DNA from: UMGS1124 sp045613165
GTDB taxonomy: Bacteria > Bacillota_I > Bacilli_A > RF39 > UBA660
Direction: 5' to 3'
DNA length: 12,765 bases
Assembly (NCBI GenBank): GCA_045613165.1
Contig: JAZLAK010000083.1
Span: forward strand, 1-12,765
Below are positions 1 to 6,242 of the stretch, piece after piece (position 1 is the first letter of the stretch; the number at the start of each line of letters is the position of its first letter). A program made the translations under genes and the position numbers. The notes below the pieces were generated by a model. It did no database searches. It was not told the DNA's origin and saw nothing but the letters and a program-made list of their open reading frames with translations.

Positions 1-1
1 A

Positions 2-928
2 GAAGAAAAAGAAGAAGTTATAGATTTAACTAAAGTAAGTTTAGATGTTAAGATAAATGAAGAATTAGTTAGTGATGCAAATATATATGTTAGTACTACA
101 GATAAAGTTGGTGTTGTAGTAAATGAATTAGATAAAGAATATAAATTATATTATTTATTACAAAATGAAGAGAACACTAATACATATCAAGAATTTAATG
201 GGTATTTGTTTAAAGATATAGAAACTCCTAGTAAATATAAATTAAGTATTAAATTAGAAGTAGATGGAGAAGTAAAAGTTTTTGAAATTGGTATTGTAAA
301 TGTATTTGATATAGTATTTGTTTATGATAAGAATGAAGAATTAACTAGTGATATAACTGTAGGTACTATTATTGATGAGAGTGGTATAGAAAGTACTTAT
401 GAAAATATCGAAACTAATAAAGATATTGTTATAGATAATGTAATAGAAGAAATTGTTGAAGATGAAAATATTAATGAAGATGATGAATTAAAAGATGATT
501 TACCTATAGATAGTGGTGAAGAAACTGATGGAACTAACATCGAAGATGAGAAGGATGAAAATTTAGAAGATAAAGCAACTATTAAATTAAATGGTAATAT
601 TTATTTAGTAGAAAAAACTGATATTAGTGAATTAGAAATGACAGGACATTTAGTAATTGATACTAGTGAAGACATTACTTTTGCTTATGAAAATGATAAA
701 TTATTAGCGAGTAATCTTTATACTATAACAATTAAGAGTAAAGAATTTAGTTTAAATGGTACTAAGTATACTTATGAATTTGTTAATGGAGATATAGTTA
801 TAAAAAAACTTGAAGAAGAACAAGAAGTTGTTGTAGAAGATTTTAGTAATATATTTAATAATTATCAAATAAATAATAAAGTAGAAAATGAAGAATTAAT
901 TTTAGAAAAACAAATTATTACAAATTAA
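2..928 (+). CDS. C-terminal part of an acidic multidomain protein (5' end outside the window)
   Basis: The frame is open from base 2 with no stop, so this is the last ~308 codons of a longer gene; the TTG at 206 is internal. The visible part has two beta-rich, Ig-like-looking stretches (about residues 10-110 and 195-270). They are separated by a low-complexity linker that is almost all Glu, Asp, Asn and Ile (about residues 120-195). There is no cysteine, no C-terminal LPxTG motif and no terminal membrane helix, so nothing visible anchors the C-terminus. I do not recognise the family. The composition suggests an extracellular or surface protein, but the N-terminus that would show a signal peptide is missing. 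The gene ends at a strong hairpin starting at its stop codon. Confidence 0.8.
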   Translation, partial: EEKEEVIDLTKVSLDVKINEELVSDANIYVSTTDKVGVVVNELDKEYKLYYLLQNEENTNTYQEFNGYLFKDIETPSKYKLSIKLEVDGEVKVFEIGIVNVFDIVFVYDKNEELTSDITVGTIIDESGIESTYENIETNKDIVIDNVIEEIVEDENINEDDELKDDLPIDSGEETDGTNIEDEKDENLEDKATIKLNGNIYLVEKTDISELEMTGHLVIDTSEDITFAYENDKLLASNLYTITIKSKEFSLNGTKYTYEFVNGDIVIKKLEEEQEVVVEDFSNIFNNYQINNKVENEELILEKQIITN

Positions 929-957
929 AAAGATGAGTTAAACTCATCTTTTAGTTT
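928..957. terminator. Bidirectional rho-independent terminator between convergent genes
   Basis: A 12-bp perfect inverted repeat (928-939 with 941-952, AAAAGATGAGTT / AACTCATCTTTT; in practice a 3-5 nt loop) is flanked by A-runs and T-runs on both sides. It overlaps the TAA of the upstream plus-strand gene and the TAA of the minus-strand small gene, so it can end both transcripts. Confidence 0.8.
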
Positions 958-1130
958 GCATTGTTGTTCCAAGACCAACCTGCTCCGATTATGATTACTA
1001 ATAAAATAAATAGTACAATCCATAATGCAGCACCCCAACCGTATCCGTTTGTAGTGCCAGCATAAGTTCCACAGCATGGATTATAGTTATAACCTTGATT
1101 ATAACCTCCATTATATCCGTAATAGTACAT
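951..1130 (-). CDS. Small Gly/Tyr-rich single-TM protein, YjcZ-like (59 aa)
   Basis: The minus strand encodes 59 residues from ATG (A at 1130) to TAA (951-953), preceded at 6-bp spacing by a perfect AGGAGG (1137-1142). The N-terminal half is rich in Tyr, Gly and Asn (starts MYYYGYNGGY) and has a Cys-Cys pair at 19-20. Residues 34-51 form one hydrophobic segment ending in Gly and Trp (ALWIVLFILLVIIIGAGW). This matches the small YjcZ-type membrane proteins of spore-forming Bacilli, which have a Gly/Tyr-rich head followed by a 'FALIVVLFILLIIVG'-type helix. Their role is poorly defined and they are often linked to sporulation. The family call is by pattern only; the reading frame and RBS are directly visible. 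It shares its terminator with the converging upstream gene. Confidence 0.75.
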   Translation of the reverse strand: MYYYGYNGGYNQGYNYNPCCGTYAGTTNGYGWGAALWIVLFILLVIIIGAGWSWNNNAN

Positions 1131-1264
1131 ATTATACCTCCTAATCTATCTAATATAGTTTATTAAAAATGTATGAAAATTGTTATTATAAATTGATTAT
1201 AATTAATAATTTTAAAAAGGAAATACAAAAAATTTCTCTATATTTATAGTGAGAGGAGTTTTGT

Positions 1265-2149
1265 ATGAATTATTATGATGAGATTAAAACTGAATTAATA
1301 AATAATGAAGTATATAAAAGAGCGAAAGATTACAGTAAGAATAGAAGTGATTTGAAAACTTATTATAATGTGGGAAAGCTATTATTTGAATCTGGAAAAC
1401 ATTATGGAGAAGGGATAATAAAAGAATATTCTAGAAAATTGAGTGAAGAATTAGGGAAAAAATATAGTGCAACAAATTTAAGATATATGCGACAATTTTA
1501 TGGATTTATTGAAAAATATCACACAGTGTGTGATGAATTGAGTTGGAGTCATTATAGATTATTGATTTGGTTTGATGATATTAATAAAATAAATTATTAT
1601 GTTAATATTTCTATTAATTTACATTTGAGTGTAAGAGAATTAATTCTAAAAATAAAATCTAATGAATATGAAAGACTTGAAGAAAAAACTAAATTAAAAT
1701 TAATTAATAAAGAAAATATAAATGTTAATGATTTTGTGAAAAATCCAATTGTAATAAAAAACACCAATAATTATGAAGTTATAAACGAAAAAATATTAAA
1801 ACAATTAATATTAGAAGATTTAGAAAGTTTTATGAGAGAATTAGGTAATGGTTTTAGTTTTATTGGAAGCGAATATAAGATAAAGATTGGAGAGAGTTAT
1901 AATTATATAGATTTATTGTTGTTTAATTATATTTATAATTGTTTTATAGTTGTTGAATTAAAAGTAACTGAACTGAGAAAAGAACACATAGGACAAATAA
2001 AAGTTTATATGAATTATATCGATAAGAATGTAAGAAATATTTATCAAGATAGAACTATAGGGATAATAATAGTTAGAAAAGATAATAAGTTTATTTTAGA
2101 GTATTCAAGTGATAAAAGAATATTTGAAACTACTTATCAAATTAGTTAA
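1265..2149 (+). CDS. YhcG/DUF1016-family PD-(D/E)XK nuclease-like protein
   Basis: This 294-aa protein has the two-part DUF1016/YhcG layout. An alpha-helical N-terminal half (about 1-140) contains the family's conserved 'ELSWSHYRLL' stretch (91-100). The C-terminal PD-(D/E)XK fold (about 165-290) shows candidate catalytic residues D216 in YIDLLL, E231 and K233 in VVELKV, and a downstream Q244 in GQIKVYMNYID. Family members are predicted DNA-acting nucleases, often found near restriction-modification or other defence genes. Here no methylase, specificity subunit or defence partner is visible, so it is a singleton. It is slightly shorter than the ~340-aa relatives. The ATG follows a GAGAGGAG site (1252-1258) with good spacing. 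No clear promoter could be picked in the AT-rich 1143-1250 leader. Its actual substrate is unknown. Confidence 0.8.
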   Translation: MNYYDEIKTELINNEVYKRAKDYSKNRSDLKTYYNVGKLLFESGKHYGEGIIKEYSRKLSEELGKKYSATNLRYMRQFYGFIEKYHTVCDELSWSHYRLLIWFDDINKINYYVNISINLHLSVRELILKIKSNEYERLEEKTKLKLINKENINVNDFVKNPIVIKNTNNYEVINEKILKQLILEDLESFMRELGNGFSFIGSEYKIKIGESYNYIDLLLFNYIYNCFIVVELKVTELRKEHIGQIKVYMNYIDKNVRNIYQDRTIGIIIVRKDNKFILEYSSDKRIFETTYQIS

Positions 2150-2155
2150 AATATA

Positions 2156-2184
2156 TTGATATACAAACGAATGTATGTTAAGAT
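2156..2184 (+). promoter_or_regulatory. SigA-type promoter for ruvAB
   Basis: TTGATA (2156-2161), a 17-bp spacer, then TGT-TAAGAT (-10 at 2179-2184 with an extended TGn). It lies 20 bp before the ruvA start and just after the yhcG-like stop, so ruvAB can be transcribed independently. Confidence 0.55.
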
Positions 2185-2204
2185 TATTTTAGGATGTGAT
2201 ATAA

Positions 2205-2756
2205 GTGTATAGTTATATGATAGGGATAGTAGTGGGGTATGATAAGAATTGTATCATATTAGAAAATAATAAAATAGGTTATCTAATTAATGTTGCTAAT
2301 CCATATAGTTATAAACTAAATGAAGAAATAAAAGTATATTTATATAATCATATAAAAGAAGATGAAAATAGTTTATATGGTTTTAAGTCTATGGAAGAGA
2401 AAGATTTGTTTTTAAAACTTATTAATGTAAAAGGGATTGGGCCTAAGATGGCTATGCCTATATTTGCTAGTGGCAATATTAAAGGTGTATATGATGCAAT
2501 TAATAGTGATAATGTTACATATTTAACTAGATTTCCTAAAATTGGAGATAAAGTTGCTAAACAAATAATTTTAGATTTAAAAGGAAAACTTACTACTCAA
2601 ACTGATTTATTTCAATATGATTCTAAAGAACTTATTGAAGTATTGGAAAGTTTAGGATATAAGAGTGGAGATATTAAAAAGGTTATATCAAAAGTAGATA
2701 ATGAATTAAGTTTAGAGGAACAAATAAAAGAAGCTTTAAAATTGTTAGGAAAGTGA
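2205..2756 (+). CDS. ruvA: Holliday junction branch migration protein RuvA
   Basis: RuvA tetramers grip four-way DNA junctions and load the RuvB motor during recombination and repair. The 183 residues (family ~190-205) show the N-terminal OB-fold (1-63), two helix-hairpin-helix motifs (VKGIGPKMA at 75-83 and FPKIGDKVAKQI at 110-121), and a C-terminal RuvB-contacting three-helix domain (139-183). I take GTG 2205 as the start because the reading MYSYMIGIV aligns with the usual RuvA N-terminus and an AGGA lies 10 bp upstream; ATG 2217 would cut the first beta strand and has no RBS. ruvB follows after 4 bp. RuvC is not beside it, which fits Firmicutes that use RecU as the resolvase. Confidence 0.95.
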   Translation: MYSYMIGIVVGYDKNCIILENNKIGYLINVANPYSYKLNEEIKVYLYNHIKEDENSLYGFKSMEEKDLFLKLINVKGIGPKMAMPIFASGNIKGVYDAINSDNVTYLTRFPKIGDKVAKQIILDLKGKLTTQTDLFQYDSKELIEVLESLGYKSGDIKKVISKVDNELSLEEQIKEALKLLGK

Positions 2757-2760
2757 TTAT

Positions 2761-3771
2761 ATGAATGAAAGAATAGTATCAAAAGAAGAATTAACTAGTG
2801 ATAGTTTTGAAAATACTTTAAGACCTCAATATATTAAAGATTATATTGGTCAAGAAGAGGTTAAAGAAAATATTAAAATATTTATAGATGCTGCAAAGAT
2901 GAGAGATGAATCTTTAGATCATGTTTTATTATACGGTCCTCCAGGATTAGGAAAAACCACTTTAGCGCATATAATTGCAAATGAATTAGGTACTAATATA
3001 AAAACGACTACTGGTCCAAGTATTGAAAAAAGTGGAGATTTAGCTGCTATATTATCAGGTTTAGAACCGGGTGATGTATTATTTATAGATGAAATACACA
3101 GAATCCCAAAATTTATTGAAGAAATATTATATCCAGCTATGGAAGATTTTGAACTTGATATTGTAGTGGGAACCGAAGGTAATACTAGAAATATTAAAAT
3201 AGATTTACCTCCATTTACTTTAGTAGGAGCAACTACTAGAGCTGGAGATTTATCTAGTCCATTAAGAGATAGATTTGGTATAGTTTCCAAATTAAATTAT
3301 TATACTGATGAAGAGTTAACTAAAATAATAAAACGTACTAGCAGGGTTTTAAATATGGATATAACTGATGATGCAGCAAAAGAACTTGCTAAACGTAGTA
3401 GAAAGACTCCTAGAATAGCAAATAGATTATTTAAAAGAGTTAGAGATTTTGCAAGTGTAATTGGTGATGGAATAATAGAAAAAGATATAACTGATAGTGC
3501 TTTAAAAAGACTTAAAGTTGATAAATTTGGTTTAGACCAAGTAGATTTAGAATATTTAGTAAGTTTAGTTACTAAGTTTAATGGTGGACCTGTAGGAGTA
3601 GAAACTATATCAGCTAGTATTGGAGAAGAAGTTACTACTATAGAAGATGTAGTTGAACCATATTTATTACAAGAGGGATTTATTAAACGAACTCCAAGAG
3701 GTAGAGTTGTAACAGAGAAAGCTAGAGAACATTTGAGAGAAAATCATTTAATATTTGACAATAATGACTAA
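2761..3771 (+). CDS. ruvB: Holliday junction ATP-dependent helicase RuvB
   Basis: RuvB is the AAA+ motor that drives branch migration of RuvA-bound Holliday junctions. The 336 residues are full length for the family. Walker A is GPPGLGKTT (59-67), Walker B LFIDEIH (107-113), sensor 1 GATTR (156-160), and the arginine-finger region LRDRFG (168-173). A C-terminal winged helix begins near GPVGVETIS and ends in the typical RTPRGRVVT. The ATG lies 4 bp past the ruvA TGA, so the pair is almost certainly co-transcribed and probably translationally coupled. No hairpin terminator follows. Instead, a promoter for the next gene is embedded in the last codons. Confidence 0.97.
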   Translation: MNERIVSKEELTSDSFENTLRPQYIKDYIGQEEVKENIKIFIDAAKMRDESLDHVLLYGPPGLGKTTLAHIIANELGTNIKTTTGPSIEKSGDLAAILSGLEPGDVLFIDEIHRIPKFIEEILYPAMEDFELDIVVGTEGNTRNIKIDLPPFTLVGATTRAGDLSSPLRDRFGIVSKLNYYTDEELTKIIKRTSRVLNMDITDDAAKELAKRSRKTPRIANRLFKRVRDFASVIGDGIIEKDITDSALKRLKVDKFGLDQVDLEYLVSLVTKFNGGPVGVETISASIGEEVTTIEDVVEPYLLQEGFIKRTPRGRVVTEKAREHLRENHLIFDNND

Positions 3772-3783
3772 ATATTTTATACT
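3755..3783 (+). promoter_or_regulatory. SigA-type promoter inside the ruvB 3' end, for the Flp-like pilin
   Basis: Consensus TTGACA (3755-3760), an exact 17-bp spacer, then TATACT (3778-3783). The -35 lies within the last codons of ruvB; the pilin ATG is 27 bp downstream of the -10. Confidence 0.7.
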
Positions 3784-3810
3784 TTATTTGTAGAGTAAAG
3801 GTGTGGTAAT

Positions 3811-4008
3811 ATGAAGAACAATAGAGGTCAAGCTTTAGTAGAATATGTACTTATTATTGCTTTAATAAGTGTTATAACTATAAGTTTAGTTAATTATTTT
3901 GGGGGATATTTAAAAGATGCTATTACGAAGTCTAGTTGTTCTTTAGTTAATCAGGTTTATGAAAAAGGTGATAAACCTGGTGAAGGAAAGTGTGTAGATA
4001 CTGAATAA
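3811..4008 (+). CDS. Flp-family (type IVb) pilin-like protein with class III signal sequence
   Basis: This 65-aa protein begins MKNNRG|QALVEYVLIIALI. A short basic leader ends in Gly6, followed by a hydrophobic helix (about 8-30) with Glu11 and Tyr12. These are the +5 Glu and +6 Tyr of Flp/type IVb prepilins cut by a TadV/CpaA-type peptidase. After the helix comes a short hydrophilic tail with two cysteines (43 and 61) that could form a disulfide. Flp pilins polymerise through the Tad secretion apparatus, but no tad/cpa assembly or prepilin-peptidase gene is in this window, so it is an orphan here. It is monocistronic: its own promoter lies in ruvB and a strong terminator follows 10 bp after the stop. 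SD AAAGGTG is at 3797-3803. A small TadE-like pseudopilin is the main alternative. Confidence 0.8.
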   Translation: MKNNRGQALVEYVLIIALISVITISLVNYFGGYLKDAITKSSCSLVNQVYEKGDKPGEGKCVDTE

Positions 4009-4017
4009 AAGTGTTGT

Positions 4018-4052
4018 AAAACGGCAAAATATCCTAAAAATTGCCGTTTTTT
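4018..4052 (+). terminator. Rho-independent terminator after the pilin gene
   Basis: A perfect 10-bp stem AAAACGGCAA / TTGCCGTTTT (4018-4027 with 4041-4050) with a 13-nt loop runs into a T-tract ending at 4052. Confidence 0.85.
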
Positions 4053-4084
4053 AATGGAAAAATGGCCAATTTGGTTTTGGAAAT

Positions 4085-4113
4085 TTGACAAAATTGCCTA
4101 AAAGTGCTAGAAT
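4085..4113 (+). promoter_or_regulatory. Strong extended -10 promoter for the 139-aa gene
   Basis: TTGACA (4085-4090), 17 bp, then TGC-TAGAAT (-10 at 4108-4113 with extended TGn). The RBS AAGGGGG (4131-4137) and ATG 4145 follow. Confidence 0.75.
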
Positions 4114-4144
4114 TAGTGCACATAGGAAATAAGGGGGTTATTTT

Positions 4145-4564
4145 ATGAAAGGGTTTATTTTAGATTATATTAATGAGAATGAGTTTAAAAAGTTAGAGAG
4201 AGCATTGAAAAAATATAATATGCTTGCTTATAAGAAACTTAACTTTGAATATTATCCTGAATTAAGAAAAGGTAACTTTATAGGTGAGTTAATCAGTACT
4301 AATAAAACTGATAAAACTGAAACTTATGAATTAAAATTACCAAGCGATAGTATGTTTAAACAAGTTCATGGTGATGTAACTTTAAAATATATAGTATATA
4401 AAGAACAAAATATTGTTATGTTAGATACTATTACACCAACTGATATATTATTAGAAGGTCATATGGCCGAGTTAACAACTTATAAAGGTGTTATGATAAG
4501 TAAAGCTAATGCTTCTAAGGATATGTTTAAGATTGATTTATTAAATATGTTACAAAATAAATAA
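4145..4564 (+). CDS. Hypothetical 139-aa soluble protein
   Basis: I do not recognise this protein. It has no signal peptide, membrane helix or cysteine. It looks like a small soluble alpha/beta domain: a charged helical N-terminus (about 1-35), a beta-rich middle (46-110) and a final helix ending in LLNMLQNK. It forms a complete single-gene unit, with a near-consensus promoter (4085-4113), RBS AAGGGGG and a strong terminator immediately after the stop. That implies a separately regulated and well-expressed gene. Codon use matches its neighbours, with no sign of transfer. It lies between two genes for surface or secreted proteins, but nothing in it indicates export, so neighbourhood does not suggest a function. 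Confidence 0.8.
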   Translation: MKGFILDYINENEFKKLERALKKYNMLAYKKLNFEYYPELRKGNFIGELISTNKTDKTETYELKLPSDSMFKQVHGDVTLKYIVYKEQNIVMLDTITPTDILLEGHMAELTTYKGVMISKANASKDMFKIDLLNMLQNK

Positions 4565-4588
4565 TAGGTTTTAAAGCCTATTTTTTTT
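4563..4588 (+). terminator. Rho-independent terminator after the 139-aa gene
   Basis: AATAGG (4563-4568) pairs with CCTATT (4577-4582), extended by a T-G wobble and T-A pairs, and is followed by eight T (4581-4588). It overlaps the stop codon. Confidence 0.8.
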
Positions 4589-4647
4589 ATAAAAAAATTA
4601 CAATGTAAAATAACTTTATAATTTTTACAAAAAATTACATTTTTGAA

Positions 4648-4676
4648 TTGACAATATATTTTCTCTTTGGTATGAT
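4648..4676 (+). promoter_or_regulatory. Strong SigA promoter for the TasA/CalY-like gene
   Basis: Consensus TTGACA (4648-4653), 17 bp, TATGAT (4671-4676). AAAAAATTACA occurs twice upstream (4592-4602 and 4629-4639, 37 bp apart). These A-rich copies could act as UP elements or as a repeated binding site. A perfect AGGAGG RBS (4685-4690) precedes the ATG. Confidence 0.75.
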
Positions 4677-4700
4677 TTTATTGTAGGAGGATAAAGAAAG

Positions 4701-5411
4701 ATGGAAAAAAATAACGGAAAAATAGCTATAGCTATAGTAGCAATGTTTGTAGTTGCTTTATCAGTAGTAGGATTTACTTATGCATACTTTGTTGCATCTG
4801 TAAATAACAATGTAGACAATCATCAAGTTGAAGTTCAAGCAGGAGTGTTAAAGATTAACTATGATAATGGTCAAACTTTAACAGCAACTGATATAGTTCC
4901 TGGATGGAAATCTGATAATGATATGGTTTATAATTCAATCGCATCAGTTTCTACTAAAGATGGTAAAACTACAATTACTGCAGTTAAGAAAAGTACTTTA
5001 ACTGAAGAACAATTAGCTGGAACAACTACTGAACCTGTTGCTCCTGTAACATTTACAGTTAAAGACCAAAGTACAAATGATGCTACTGCATATTATGGAA
5101 TTAGATTAGTTAATGTTACTAATGGATTACATGCAGTTGACCCAGGTAATTTCAAAATTTCATTAACTGAAGCTACTAAAGGTGCAGTACAAACTGCTTA
5201 TGCTTTAACTGCTGATGGTACTCAAAAAGTAAGTGACGCTATTGCTATTACAGGTGGAGCTACTCATACATATACTTTAAGTGCTGAATATGTTGAAGCT
5301 GGTTCTGAACAAGAAGGTACTGGTAAAAATGTATCATTTACTGTTGAAGTAGTTGGTTTACAATTAGTTGATGGTAAATATGTAGACGCTCAAGGAACTG
5401 AGTGGAAATAA
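4701..5411 (+). CDS. SipW-type signal peptide protein, TasA/CalY-like secreted protein
   Basis: The 236-aa product starts with a basic head and a hydrophobic segment (about 8-26) ending in GFTYAYFVASV. It continues with VEVQAGVLKINY and DIVPGW. This is the arrangement seen in TasA/camelysin (CalY) proteins: an Ala-Tyr/Phe cleavage region, then an 'AG-x-L' strand and a 'PG' turn. In Bacillus these are processed by the SipW signal peptidase and form biofilm fibres or cell-surface proteins. The mature part is Thr/Ala/Val-rich, predicted beta sandwich, without cysteine. No sipW is in the window, so its processing enzyme must be elsewhere. The consensus promoter, AGGAGG RBS, less AT-biased codons than its neighbours (more GCT, ACA, GTT) and strong terminator point to high expression. 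A fibre role is inferred from the family, not shown here. Confidence 0.8.
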   Translation: MEKNNGKIAIAIVAMFVVALSVVGFTYAYFVASVNNNVDNHQVEVQAGVLKINYDNGQTLTATDIVPGWKSDNDMVYNSIASVSTKDGKTTITAVKKSTLTEEQLAGTTTEPVAPVTFTVKDQSTNDATAYYGIRLVNVTNGLHAVDPGNFKISLTEATKGAVQTAYALTADGTQKVSDAIAITGGATHTYTLSAEYVEAGSEQEGTGKNVSFTVEVVGLQLVDGKYVDAQGTEWK

Positions 5412-5426
5412 TTAAACAATGAAATT

Positions 5427-5452
5427 AGACAATGAAAATTGTCTTTTTTTTT
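5427..5452 (+). terminator. Rho-independent terminator after the TasA-like gene
   Basis: A perfect 7-bp stem AGACAAT / ATTGTCT (5427-5433 with 5438-5444) is closed by a GAAA tetraloop and followed by nine T (5444-5452). Confidence 0.85.
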
Positions 5453-5468
5453 GTCAATTTTTGACAAA
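5450..5468. repeat. Inverted repeat TTTGTCAA-ttt-TTGACAAA upstream of ftsE
   Basis: A perfect 8-bp palindrome with a 3-bp spacer lies between the preceding terminator and the ftsE promoter. It could be an operator, or part of a second terminator arm. Which of these it is cannot be decided from the sequence. Confidence 0.6.
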
Positions 5469-5487
5469 CTTTTTATTTATATTTTTT

Positions 5488-5510
5488 TTGACTAGTAAAT
5501 ATGATATACT
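5488..5510 (+). promoter_or_regulatory. Probable promoter of the ftsEX-M23 operon
   Basis: An extended -10 TGA-TATACT (-10 hexamer 5505-5510) sits 24 bp before the ftsE start. The best -35-like hexamer, TTGACT (5488-5493), is only 11 bp away, so initiation probably relies on the extended -10. The same TATACTTTA context recurs at the window's right end. Confidence 0.45.
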
Positions 5511-5534
5511 TTATATAGTAAGGTGGAGTATTAT

Positions 5535-6242
5535 ATGGAATTTATAAGTATTAATAATTGTTATAAAGTTTATGATAATGGTGTTACTGCTCTTGCTGAT
5601 GGTAATTTGAAAATAGAAAAGGGAGAGTTTGTATTTTTAATTGGGCCTACTGCAAGTGGTAAATCTACTATCTTAAAGATGTTATATAGAGAAGAAAAAC
5701 CTAATAAAGGAGAAGTTTATGTTGGAGGTGTAAACGTTGCCAAATTGCGTAATAGTAGGGTTTATAAATTAAGAAGAAAGATAGGAATTGTTTTTCAAGA
5801 TTTTAAATTATTACCAAAGCTAACTGTTTATGAAAACGTTGCATATCCTTTAGAAAGTTTTGGTGCAGCTGGAGGAGAAATTAAAGAAAAAGTTTTAAAA
5901 GCGTTGGAAACTGTTGGATTAAAAGATAAATATAGAAGTTATCCTAATCAATTATCTGGTGGAGAACAACAAAGAGTATGTATTGCACGTGCTATAGTTA
6001 ACGAACCTAAACTTATAATATGTGATGAACCAACTGGAAATTTAGATCCAGATACTTCTAAAGAAATTATGGATGTTTTAGTTAATATAAATAAAGAAAT
6101 GTGTACTACTATTGTAATGGCAACTCATGATAAAGATATTGTAAATCGTATGAAGAAGAGAGTAGTAACTATAAAAGATGGAGTAATAGTAAGCGATAAG
6201 AAGAAAGGAAAATATGAAGATGAAGCCAATAAGAATATTTAA
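5535..6242 (+). CDS. ftsE: Cell division ATP-binding protein FtsE
   Basis: FtsE is the ATPase of the FtsEX complex, which couples ATP hydrolysis at the division site to activation of a cell-wall hydrolase outside. The 235 residues carry Walker A GPTASGKST (37-45), Q-loop Q88, ABC signature LSGGEQQR (140-147), Walker B ending in DEPTGNLD (164-171) and the H-loop H198. I choose ATG 5535 rather than GTG 5523: the GTG lies inside the Shine-Dalgarno AGGTGGAG (5521-5528), and the shorter reading MEFISINNCYKVY matches normal FtsE starts. The 3' end overlaps ftsX by 29 bp, or 23 bp if ftsX uses its second ATG, implying translational coupling. Confidence 0.95.
   Translation: MEFISINNCYKVYDNGVTALADGNLKIEKGEFVFLIGPTASGKSTILKMLYREEKPNKGEVYVGGVNVAKLRNSRVYKLRRKIGIVFQDFKLLPKLTVYENVAYPLESFGAAGGEIKEKVLKALETVGLKDKYRSYPNQLSGGEQQRVCIARAIVNEPKLIICDEPTGNLDPDTSKEIMDVLVNINKEMCTTIVMATHDKDIVNRMKKRVVTIKDGVIVSDKKKGKYEDEANKNI

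Noticed and set aside
1143..1250. Promoters for the YjcZ-like gene and the yhcG-like gene in the shared upstream region.
   Set aside because: Several TATAAT-like hexamers exist on both strands, but none has a credible -35 at 16-18 bp, which is expected by chance in such AT-rich DNA.
2919..3290. A 123-codon minus-strand frame within ruvB.
   Set aside because: Shadow of the conserved RuvB coding sequence.
4061..4100. Imperfect inverted similarity (GGCCAATT...AAATTGCC) around the -35 of the 139-aa gene.
   Set aside because: Pairing is interrupted and short, so it is too weak to call an operator.
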